Below, piece by piece: positions 1-7,227 of a stretch of DNA of 41,320 nucleotides. Numbering within the stretch: position 1 is the first letter of the stretch; each line of letters begins with the position of its first letter. A model generated the notes under the pieces. It saw only the letters and a program-made list of their open reading frames with translations, was not told the origin of the DNA and ran no database searches. Both the position numbers and the translations under genes were made by a program. This stretch comes from Bacteroidota bacterium (GTDB taxonomy: Bacteria > Bacteroidota > Rhodothermia > Rhodothermales > UBA10348): the NCBI GenBank assembly GCA_029262775.1, contig JAJCYR010000034.1, positions 1 through 41,320 of the forward strand. The letters are read 5' to 3'.

Positions 1-659
1 GCGGCCGCCCCCTGGGCGCCCGCCCCACCATCGGCGAACACCGAAGCCGAAACGAGGGCATCGATCTCGGTTTTGTCCACCTGTAAGTGCAGCGTACAGA
101 GTTCAACGCACGCAATGAGAACCACCGCCAACGGATTGGCCGTGACAATGCTGGCGGCCGTTCGAAGCGCCGGAATGGCCGCATAGCACCCCATGAAGCC
201 AAAGTGCATGCGCGCCGTTGACGGCGAGAGGCCGAGGCGCTTTACGAGTTCGAAATCCGGACCAGGCGCAAAAAACCCCGTGCAGGACACCGTGATCACG
301 TGCGTAATGTCGCCGAGGCCATGGGGCGATCCGGCATCGGCCGCAGCGTCCACGGCCCCCCGGGCGGCGCGCTCGAAAAGCCCGGGGGCTTCGCGGGCAT
401 AGATGGCGTTTCGCTGGGCAGTTGTGGGATTCTGCCAGCGACCGTCGCATCCATCGTAAAAAACACCGTCCGGACCGTGCCGCCGGTAGTCCGGGATGAC
501 GCTGTACCGGGTGTCAATGTCGCTGTGGCGGTAAATGCGCTCCATGAAACGGGCCTCCCGCGAGCCGGGAACGAGGTCACGGCCCAGCATGACGCGGATG
601 TCCTCCTGCGCATAGTTGTAGGCGGGAAGCGCGTGGGCCAATCCGTGTATGTAAGGCAT
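1..659 (-). CDS. Type III polyketide synthase (chalcone synthase-like), 3' part missing
   Basis: The reading frame runs off the left window edge, leaving about 219 N-terminal residues of a family usually near 350-390. It starts MPYIHGLAHALP and contains ITHVITVSCTGFFAPG followed by HFGFMGCYAAIPALRTA. The Cys of GCYAA (codon 186-188, about residue 158) sits where chalcone synthases carry the nucleophilic Cys164. The family condenses malonyl-CoA units onto an acyl-CoA starter without an acyl carrier protein. The bacterial branch makes alkylresorcinols, alkylpyrones or related phenolic lipids; the substrate cannot be told here. The catalytic His and Asn would lie beyond the edge. The ATG at 659 lies 48 bases after the stop of the M28 peptidase on the same strand, so co-transcription is possible. 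No Shine-Dalgarno site is visible. Confidence 0.9.
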   Translation of the reverse strand, partial: MPYIHGLAHALPAYNYAQEDIRVMLGRDLVPGSREARFMERIYRHSDIDTRYSVIPDYRRHGPDGVFYDGCDGRWQNPTTAQRNAIYAREAPGLFERAARGAVDAAADAGSPHGLGDITHVITVSCTGFFAPGPDFELVKRLGLSPSTARMHFGFMGCYAAIPALRTAASIVTANPLAVVLIACVELCTLHLQVDKTEIDALVSASVFADGGAGAQGAA

Positions 660-707
660 GGAGGTCGTGTCGGTATTGCGTTGGCACGTGTGGGCCGGGG
701 TGCGCTG

Positions 708-2180
708 TCAGCGGGGCAATCGCTGCGGCAGATCGGCGACGACAAAGGCCATGACGGCCATGGTCGCGACCGAGAGGCCCACATGGTGTGGATCCAGTTT
801 GTCGACGTAATCGGCTTTGGTGTGGTGGTACCAGAAATAACGCGTACCGTCCACATTGAGTCCCATGCCGGGCACGCCTTCATCCATGATGGGGCCAATG
901 TCCGCGCCACCGCCACCGCGCCGGATGGTCCCCGATTCAATGGGGTCGAGCAGTTTTCCAATCTGCGAAATGATGTCAAAGGCTGCGTCCGACCCCGTAA
1001 AGCCGAATCCCTGGGGTTTGAACACGCCTGCGTCCGATTCCATGGCCAGAATGTGGTTGTGAAGTTCATCGCGGTGTGCATCCCGGTAGGCGTTGCCTCC
1101 CCGCATCCCGTTTTCCTCGTTCGTCCACATGACAACACGGACGGTACGCCTGGGCCGCAGCCCGAGGTCCTTCATGAGGCGGAGCGCCTCCCAGGCGGCA
1201 ACACATCCGCCGGCATCGTCCATGGCCCCCGTACCGACGTCCCACGAATCGATGTGGCCGCCGAGCACAACCACCTCGTCCGGAAACTCCGTTCCCACGA
1301 GTTCGCCGACCACGTTCGCCGACTCAGCATCGGGCAGCCAGTAGTCTTCCATCTGGAGGCGGATGCGAATAGTCTGGCCGCGGTCCTGCATGCGCTGCAT
1401 CATCATGGCATCTTCCATGGTGATGGCGGCGTGCGGAATGCGGGGCACATTTTCGTCGTAGGCGGAATTTCCGGTGTGGGGCGTGTACATCGAGGAAGGG
1501 GTAACGCTCCGCACCAGGCTCGCCACGGCGCCGGCTTCGGCGGCACGAATGGCGCCCTGCGAGCGGTAGACGACAGTCGATCCATAGGACGTGAAGGGCA
1601 CGTTCCAGAGCACGATCTTCCCACGCGCTTCGTCGGCGCGCTCCGCGAGCTCGTCAAAGGAGCCGACGACAAGCACGTCGCCCACCAGTCCTCCGGGCCC
1701 CGTCCCTATCGAACCTCCGAGCCCCAGAATGTCCAGGCGTCGCTCGTGCGGCTCGAGCAGCATGAGCTCTTCGCGACCGCGCACCCAGCGAGGTACCATG
1801 ACGGGCTCAGCGCGCACGTTTTCGAGGCCGTCAGCCTTCATTTCTTCAAGAATCCAGTCTATGGCCCGCTCCAGGTTCTTCGAGCCCGAGAACCGGGGCC
1901 CGAACGTGTCGGTCAGGTAGGCGAGCCGCTCCCAGGCCGCACTGTCAGCGAGCGCGGCCTCAATGAGTGCGTCGGCTTCGTCGGCCCAGGCGGAGATAGA
2001 GGCAGTGGCGCCGAACGCACCTGGGTCGGTCTGAATCGCCGGCCCTCCGACATCCGCCTGGCGGGCAGCGGCCGCAGGCGCAAAAGCGGTGGCCGCGGCA
2101 AGAGCGACGGCCGCGGCGAGAACAGCCACCACGGCGATGGCGGACAGAGAATGGGGGCTCGATCTGGGTGGATAACGCAT
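708..2180 (-). CDS. Secreted M28 family zinc metallopeptidase (carboxypeptidase Q-like)
   Basis: About 490 residues. The N-terminus is a signal peptide (MRYPPRSSPHSLSAIAVV, then an Ala-rich core), which is why the ATG at 2180 is preferred to the upstream in-frame ATG at 2225. The C-terminal half is the M28 catalytic domain with its metal ligands in order: His in GGHIDSWD, bridging Asp in AMDDAGG, the Glu pair in TNEENG, Asp in MESDAG, and His in YHHTKADYVDK. The region between signal and catalytic domain contains a PA-like insert (DVLVVGSFDELAERADEA). The family removes N-terminal residues or splits dipeptides; this arrangement resembles plasma glutamate carboxypeptidase (CPQ). It likely acts in the periplasm or outside the cell in peptide scavenging. 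It is divergent from the TfoX-like gene, with an 82-base shared upstream region. Confidence 0.92.
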   Translation of the reverse strand: MRYPPRSSPHSLSAIAVVAVLAAAVALAAATAFAPAAAARQADVGGPAIQTDPGAFGATASISAWADEADALIEAALADSAAWERLAYLTDTFGPRFSGSKNLERAIDWILEEMKADGLENVRAEPVMVPRWVRGREELMLLEPHERRLDILGLGGSIGTGPGGLVGDVLVVGSFDELAERADEARGKIVLWNVPFTSYGSTVVYRSQGAIRAAEAGAVASLVRSVTPSSMYTPHTGNSAYDENVPRIPHAAITMEDAMMMQRMQDRGQTIRIRLQMEDYWLPDAESANVVGELVGTEFPDEVVVLGGHIDSWDVGTGAMDDAGGCVAAWEALRLMKDLGLRPRRTVRVVMWTNEENGMRGGNAYRDAHRDELHNHILAMESDAGVFKPQGFGFTGSDAAFDIISQIGKLLDPIESGTIRRGGGGADIGPIMDEGVPGMGLNVDGTRYFWYHHTKADYVDKLDPHHVGLSVATMAVMAFVVADLPQRLPR

Positions 2181-2262
2181 GACAATGGATGTGGCAGTGG
2201 GTAGATTGCATTCTGGCACTGGCATTTCGCCGCCGCCTTCAATCTACAATCTTTGCACCGAC

Positions 2263-3192
2263 ATGTCGCGCGCACCTGACCACATGCCTGTTTCCGATCT
2301 GAAGAACCTGGGGGCGGTGTCCGCACGTTGGCTCGAAAGCGTTGACATTCACACGATTGGCGATCTCCGCCGTCTTGGACCGGCCCTCGCCTGGCGCATT
2401 GTGCGGGAGCGCTATCCGGAAGCCAACGTGCTCCTGCTCTGGGCCATGGCCGCTGGGCTTGAGGACCGGCACTGGCAGTCACTCGGCGAAAACGAGAAAA
2501 AGGCGCTACGCGCGGAGGCCAAGAGCATCCGGTTTGGTAGCCCGGAAAATGCGGATGCCGACGCGGGCCACCGCCCTGGAGGGGGGCTCGCGACCACACG
2601 CGGCGCGACAGTACGGCTCCCAGTGGTACTGCTCCTTGTAACCGTTGCGGCGCTATTCACTGCGCCTTCCGCCACCGCACAGGTCCTCCCCTTCTCGCCG
2701 CTTCTTGAAGCACAGATCTACCCCGCCGGAGGGATCCTTGTCGGCGGCGCGCGCCTGGGCCCGCTGGATGTCCACGCCGGCTGGAACCGTACGCGGCGCG
2801 GCGACTTCGGCGAGCACGACAACGAGCGCGGCGGCGGCCCGGGAATTGGCGCGAGCATCTGGCGCCGCGGCGCGCCCGGCGCACCCGGTGCCCTTTCCGG
2901 CCTGTTGGGCGTCGCTGGCCTGCACGCCGGGCTCCGCATCGACGTCTGGTACCTTGATATTGACTGGTGGGACCGCGTCCCCGGCGGCATCACGGGCCCG
3001 CCAACTCCGGCCCGACGTACAGGCTCAACGCAGATCACCGTCTTTCAACCCACCGTCCGTCTTCGGTTCGACCTGCCAGGCGCCCCGCTCAGCCTCACGG
3101 CCGCCGTTGGCGCCGAAATCAACGTCACGACCGACGGCGAGGACGTCGGCGACGGCGCGATCGGGCTCCTCGGGCTGCGGTGGGCGTTCTGA
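2263..3192 (+). CDS. TfoX C-terminal-domain protein fused in frame to an outer-membrane-barrel-like segment
   Basis: About 309 residues from the ATG at 2263 (a second ATG at 2284 is possible). Residues ~8-85 match the TfoX/Sxy C-terminal helix-hairpin-helix-like domain: LKNLGAVSARWLESVDIHTI, then GDLRRLGPALAW and WQSLGENEKKALR. TfoX is a competence regulator, but this stand-alone C-terminal domain is common and of unclear role. The same frame continues without stop into a basic linker, a signal-peptide-like stretch at residues ~117-141 (VRLPVVLLLVTVAALF, ending SATAQ), and ~168 residues rich in alternating hydrophobics that end GLRWAF. The terminal Phe is typical of outer-membrane beta-barrels. 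No ATG lies between the two parts; an in-frame GTG at 2623 could start the second part. It may be one protein or two genes joined by an error. The end is 6 bases from the convergent ligase gene. Confidence 0.75.
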   Translation: MSRAPDHMPVSDLKNLGAVSARWLESVDIHTIGDLRRLGPALAWRIVRERYPEANVLLLWAMAAGLEDRHWQSLGENEKKALRAEAKSIRFGSPENADADAGHRPGGGLATTRGATVRLPVVLLLVTVAALFTAPSATAQVLPFSPLLEAQIYPAGGILVGGARLGPLDVHAGWNRTRRGDFGEHDNERGGGPGIGASIWRRGAPGAPGALSGLLGVAGLHAGLRIDVWYLDIDWWDRVPGGITGPPTPARRTGSTQITVFQPTVRLRFDLPGAPLSLTAAVGAEINVTTDGEDVGDGAIGLLGLRWAF

Positions 3193-3198
3193 AGGCGG

Positions 3199-5115
3199 TC
3201 ATTCCCCCGCCTCATCTTCCTCGAAGAGCTGCGCCGCCAGGCGGTTGAAGTCGGTTTCAGTGATGATGCCGACCAATTGGCCCTGGTGCACGACGGGGAG
3301 CGCCCCGACCTGCCGCTCGCGCATGAGCCGGATGGCATCGATTGTGGCGGTTTCAGGCGTGACAGAGACCGGGTCGCGCTTCATGATGTCGGACACCGGG
3401 ATGTCTTCCGTGACTCCCGCCGCCTTGTTTTCGGCGAGCGCCCGGAGCAGCGAATGGTTGGTCACAATGCCGACGAGCCGGTGCTGATCGTCCTCGACCA
3501 GCACATGCCGGATGCGCTGCCAGTTCATGAGAACCGCCACGAAGTCGACCAGTTCGTCCTGGCGCACGGTAAACAGGTCGGTTGACATGAAATGCTCCAC
3601 GCGCGTTCCCTGGATGCTGCGCCGCGGATACCGAACCAGCTCCGCCAGTTTCCAGGTGTGCCCCGGTTTACCCTCTTTCTGAAGCGCCACCATGCTGGTA
3701 ACGAGCGCATCCAGCCGCTCCGCGCGCGTCGACCCCTCGCGCTTCATTTTGGCGAGCGACAGCAGTTGCCACTGCGCGCCCGTTTTGCGCGATACCACGC
3801 GATCGCGCACAATCCCCATGTATTTGTCAATGTCGGGCTGCGACAGGCCGCTCTCCTCGAGCCCGCCCCGCGCGACATCGACCAGGCGCTCGGCAATCAG
3901 GTCCGCAACGGGCCAGCGCCGCCCATCGATCCAGTTGATCTCGGAGGCCAGCCCCTGCCGCGCGGCCGCAATGAAATTGCTCTTCGCCTCATCAAAATCG
4001 AGCAGCGGACGGATGTCGGCGTGCTGCCGCTTGAGCCCCACCAGCAGCCCGATCCAGAACGCCGCGTTCGCCACTTCATCGACCGGCGTCGGCCCCGACG
4101 GCAACAGCCGGTTTTCAATGCGCAAATGCGCCTTGTCGCCGCTTATTCCGTAGCACGCCCGGTTCCACCGGTACACGGTTCCGTTGTGCAGCTGCAGCGC
4201 GCCGAGCTTCGGAATGCGCCCCTCGCGGATTTCCTCGAATGGATCTTCGTGCTCGCTCGTCATGATCACGCGAAACCGCGCAATATCCTCCCGGAAGACC
4301 TCGAGCACCGACTCGTTCACCCAATCCGACCCGAAATGCACGCGCGGACTCATTTCGCGCAGGTACATGTTGCTCGAACGCGTATCAACGGCCTGCTGGA
4401 AGAGCGCTATCCGCGTTTCGCGCCACAGCCTTTTCCCGAAGAGTACCGGGGAATTGGCCGATGCAGCGAGTACCGGCGCGGCCACCAGCTGCGCAATGTT
4501 GTAACAATGGGCAAAGTCTTCGGGCGATACCTGAAAATGTACCTGGAAACTTGTGTTGCACCCCTCCATCATGATATTGTCATGGTGGAAGAACAGCTCG
4601 TCCGTGCCACGGATGTGGTACTGGGCGGTGCCCCCCTTGAGCGCCATGATGGTATCGTTCAGCGCATGGTAGCGGGGCTTGTCGACCATGTTTTCAATGC
4701 GCAGATCCCACGCGTGGATGGTCGGCAGGATACCGGCCATGGCAATGTCCGCATCGACCTGCTCGGCGAGCGCCCGCGTCTCGGCCAGCAGCACGTTCAG
4801 ATCGCGCTCCATGTCCGAAAAACACGTCCCCTCGAACTCATACGGGTCCAGGTTGATTTCGAGGTTGAACCGGGTCAGCTCGTTCACGAGCCGGGGATTA
4901 TCGGTAAGCGCCAGCACCTTTTCCGCGAGGGCGGCTGGATGGTGACGCTTGTCAATCAGAAAGAGCTCCTGCTCGGCCCCCACGCGGTGGATTCCCGATT
5001 CGAACATGCCCTCGGAGAGCATGAATTCCAAGGCCCGCATATCATTCATGATCTGGCGCGTAAACCGGCGGACTTCGGAGGCGTGCACCGGCTTGTTGAC
5101 GTCGTGCTGTCCCAT
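3199..5115 (-). CDS. GCS2-family glutamate-cysteine ligase-like protein with C-terminal CBS pair
   Basis: About 638 residues from the ATG at 5115 (MGQHDVNKP); the frame is open further upstream, but that part looks non-coding. The first ~430 residues are a carboxylate-amine ligase of the GCS2 type: VGAEQELFLID near the start, FNLEINLDPYEFEG, and the substrate and metal region MMEGCNTSFQVHFQVSPED. A helical linker follows, then two CBS motifs in the last ~130 residues (EHFMSTDLFTVRQDE and VSDIMKRDPVSVTPETATI, each ending in a LVGI-type strand). GCS2 enzymes join glutamate to cysteine or other amines using ATP. CBS pairs usually bind adenine nucleotides, so allosteric control by energy charge is a reasonable inference. 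The true amine substrate is unknown. Confidence 0.88.
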   Translation of the reverse strand: MGQHDVNKPVHASEVRRFTRQIMNDMRALEFMLSEGMFESGIHRVGAEQELFLIDKRHHPAALAEKVLALTDNPRLVNELTRFNLEINLDPYEFEGTCFSDMERDLNVLLAETRALAEQVDADIAMAGILPTIHAWDLRIENMVDKPRYHALNDTIMALKGGTAQYHIRGTDELFFHHDNIMMEGCNTSFQVHFQVSPEDFAHCYNIAQLVAAPVLAASANSPVLFGKRLWRETRIALFQQAVDTRSSNMYLREMSPRVHFGSDWVNESVLEVFREDIARFRVIMTSEHEDPFEEIREGRIPKLGALQLHNGTVYRWNRACYGISGDKAHLRIENRLLPSGPTPVDEVANAAFWIGLLVGLKRQHADIRPLLDFDEAKSNFIAAARQGLASEINWIDGRRWPVADLIAERLVDVARGGLEESGLSQPDIDKYMGIVRDRVVSRKTGAQWQLLSLAKMKREGSTRAERLDALVTSMVALQKEGKPGHTWKLAELVRYPRRSIQGTRVEHFMSTDLFTVRQDELVDFVAVLMNWQRIRHVLVEDDQHRLVGIVTNHSLLRALAENKAAGVTEDIPVSDIMKRDPVSVTPETATIDAIRLMRERQVGALPVVHQGQLVGIITETDFNRLAAQLFEEDEAGE

Positions 5116-5178
5116 TATGCGTGGCGGTGGTAATTTCCGGGAAATGGCGGAGCGCTCTGCGGGGCGCCATCTGCCCCC

Positions 5179-5184
5179 ATTATA
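5179..5184 (-). promoter_or_regulatory. Candidate -10 box for the GCS2-CBS gene
   Basis: A perfect TATAAT reads on the minus strand at 5184-5179, 64 bases before the start at 5115, in the 106-base divergent gap shared with the TPR gene. No good -35 hexamer sits 17 bases upstream, so this is a weak call. Confidence 0.35.
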
Positions 5185-5221
5185 CGAAACCTGCCCCACC
5201 GGAGTCGGTTGACATGCCACT

Positions 5222-6370
5222 ATGAACGTCATGTCGCACATGTTGATGGCCGGAGTTGTGGCGGCCGCATTTCTGCTTGCGCCGCCAGAAACCCGGGCGC
5301 AGAGCGCTGAAGACCGTGCGCTGCACGCTGAGCGCTCCATGGTGCGCGCCCTGACCCACATGCGTGTGGCCCGGTATGACGAAGCCGTTCAGGTCTATCA
5401 GGAGGCCTTGCGCGTAAACCCCCAGCACCCGGCGCTGCTGGTTGGAATGGCCGATGCGCAGGTCGCGGCCGGTGATCCCGGCGCCGGTCTGTTCTACATT
5501 GGGCAGGCCGTCGCGCTGGACTCGATGGCAGCGCCGGTTCTGACCGCTTGGCGCGACATTGCCCTGCAGGCCGGAAACATGCAGGAAGCGCTGTCCGCGT
5601 CGACGCAGCTCGTAGCGCGGACGCCGGACGCAGCGTCCGCCTGGGAGTCGCACCTGCTGCTGCTCGAACGGCTCGATCAGACGGGCCGCGCCCTGGCCCT
5701 GGACGCCGAGCTTGAAGCGCGTTTTCCCCGGAATGTGGCGCTGCTCCGCCTGCGCGCAGACCATCTTGAAAAGGCGGGCCGCACGGAGGCGCTGGTGCCT
5801 GTACTGGAGCGCCTGTTGCCCGTCGATCCCGTAGAAGTGCGCCTGGCCCGCGCCCACATGCGGCTTGGTAACACCGACCGCGCGGCGGAGCTCTGGGAGC
5901 GGGCCCTTCCCAATGAAGAAGCCCAGGCCAATTTGGAGGCACTGGCGGCCGGCAGCGTGCTGGCTGGCGGCGCGGAGACGGGCAGCGGCGGGCAGCCGGG
6001 CGGGGGCGCGGAGCCTGCTGGCGGCGCGGCGGGCGGCGGCGCAGAGCCGGATGTGGCGCCTCCCTCGCCGGAGGAAATCCGCGACAGGGTCCAGACAGAT
6101 CCCCGGCAAATTGATCTCTGGGTGCAGGGCGTCCGCGCCTTCAGTGACGCCGGACGATACATGGAGGCCGCCGAACTCGGCGAGGACGGATTGCTGCTCT
6201 ACCCCTTTCACGGACCCATGACGCTGGCCACGGCGCCCGCCCTTGTGGCGCTCGGCCATGCCGAGCGCGCCCGCGGCATCGTAGAGGCCGCGCTCAAGAG
6301 GTCCCGGCCCGATGATCCCTGGACGGCCCCGCTCCAGGAGCTCCTCGCTGGACTCGACGATCCACAATGA
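5222..6370 (+). CDS. Periplasmic TPR-repeat protein
   Basis: A protein of 382 residues. A signal peptide ends near residue 26 (FLLAPPETRAQ). Tetratricopeptide repeats follow: ARYDEAVQVYQEALRVNPQH, then GDPGAGLFYIGQAVALD, AGNMQEALSASTQLVARTPD and a second group near the C-terminus (AGRYMEAAELGEDGLLLYP). Residues ~247-278 are a Gly/Ala/Glu low-complexity linker (GGAETGSGGQPGGGAEPAGG) that splits the TPR array; its DNA is built from short GC-rich repeats. TPR proteins act as protein-protein scaffolds; the partner is not evident. Its stop overlaps the next start by 4 bases (ATGA), so it is the first gene of a translationally coupled operon with the DUF4292 lipoprotein and the EnvC-like protein, suggesting an envelope or outer-membrane assembly role. 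Confidence 0.88.
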   Translation: MNVMSHMLMAGVVAAAFLLAPPETRAQSAEDRALHAERSMVRALTHMRVARYDEAVQVYQEALRVNPQHPALLVGMADAQVAAGDPGAGLFYIGQAVALDSMAAPVLTAWRDIALQAGNMQEALSASTQLVARTPDAASAWESHLLLLERLDQTGRALALDAELEARFPRNVALLRLRADHLEKAGRTEALVPVLERLLPVDPVEVRLARAHMRLGNTDRAAELWERALPNEEAQANLEALAAGSVLAGGAETGSGGQPGGGAEPAGGAAGGGAEPDVAPPSPEEIRDRVQTDPRQIDLWVQGVRAFSDAGRYMEAAELGEDGLLLYPFHGPMTLATAPALVALGHAERARGIVEAALKRSRPDDPWTAPLQELLAGLDDPQ

Positions 6371-7227
6371 GCGTGCGCCTTCTTGCCGTACTCTCCCTGT
6401 CAGCCACCGTCATCGGCGCAGGCGCTCTGACGGGCTGCCGGTCGCTCAGCCCGCCCGGGGCATCGCTGCCAGCCGATGACGGGACGAGCCACATGCCTGC
6501 CGCCTATCCCAACCATTCTCTCCAGGACGTGCTGTCCCGGATTCCGGACCTGCCCGCCGAATTCCAGGAAATTGCGGCGGAGGCAAGCGTCAACGTGGCA
6601 TCGCCCGAAGAATCGGGCCGGTTCACGGCGCGCATTTCCTGGCGCCGAGCCGATTCCATGCTTATCCGTATTCGCTTTCCGCTGGGCATTGAAGGGGCCC
6701 GCGTGCTCATCACGCCCGATTCCGCCTACGTCTGGGATCGTATTGAAAAGACCCTGATCGTAGGGACGCCCACCACCATCGAAGCGGTGCTTCCGGTGGC
6801 GGTGGCTGGCACGGATCTTGTGTCGCTGGCCACGGGGTTTGTGCGGCCCGGCGCGGCGGGCGCGGCCATGGACGCGGGCATGGGCGCGGGCGCCGCACCA
6901 GACCCCGCCTCCTGGACGCTCCGCGCCGACAGTCTCTACTACGAACTGACGCGCACCGATGGGTCGGAGCGCCTGCTGGTGGACCCCTCGCGCTGGCGCG
7001 TAGTATACGCCGAGTACCGAAACAGCGAAGGGCAGATCCAGGAGCAGCGATGGTACACGGCGTTCGCAGACATGGGCGGATACCTTGTGCCCCGCCGCGT
7101 GAGCCTGAGCCAGCCCCTGCGCGATACGCGCATCATCATGTCCCTCAACCGGTTCGACGTATCGCCCGGCCGCCTGTCCTTCGACCTCGGCGCAGAAAAT
7201 ATCAAGGAGCGGTATGAGATTGAGTAA
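6367..7227 (+). CDS. DUF4292 family lipoprotein
   Basis: A protein of 286 residues. The N-terminus has a hydrophobic core and a lipobox ending LTGC (GAGALTGCRSLS), predicting a lipid-anchored protein. The body matches the Bacteroidota DUF4292 family, a LolA/LolB-like fold: FQEIAAEASVNVASPEESGR, WRRADSMLIRIRFPLGIEGA, RVLITPDSAYVWDR, and a C-terminal RRVSLSQPLRDTRI. Family members sit next to TPR and EnvC-like genes in many Bacteroidota, as here, and are thought to act at the outer membrane; the exact role is unknown. An Ala/Gly/Met-rich insertion at ~residues 160-176 (PGAAGAAMDAGMGAGAAPD) is unlike the rest. The gene is coupled on both sides: ATGA with the TPR gene and a 14-base overlap with the next gene. 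Confidence 0.88.
   Translation: MSVRLLAVLSLSATVIGAGALTGCRSLSPPGASLPADDGTSHMPAAYPNHSLQDVLSRIPDLPAEFQEIAAEASVNVASPEESGRFTARISWRRADSMLIRIRFPLGIEGARVLITPDSAYVWDRIEKTLIVGTPTTIEAVLPVAVAGTDLVSLATGFVRPGAAGAAMDAGMGAGAAPDPASWTLRADSLYYELTRTDGSERLLVDPSRWRVVYAEYRNSEGQIQEQRWYTAFADMGGYLVPRRVSLSQPLRDTRIIMSLNRFDVSPGRLSFDLGAENIKERYEIE

Noticed and set aside
300..2204. A 634-residue plus-strand open frame opposite the polyketide synthase and M28 genes
   Set aside because: It has no recognisable motif, low-complexity His/Arg/Gly composition, and lies antisense to genes with clear catalytic motifs; long antisense frames are common at this GC content.
3592..5133. A 513-residue plus-strand open frame opposite the GCS2-CBS gene
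   Set aside because: Antisense to a well-matched enzyme and rich in Arg/Pro/His typical of reverse-strand shadows.
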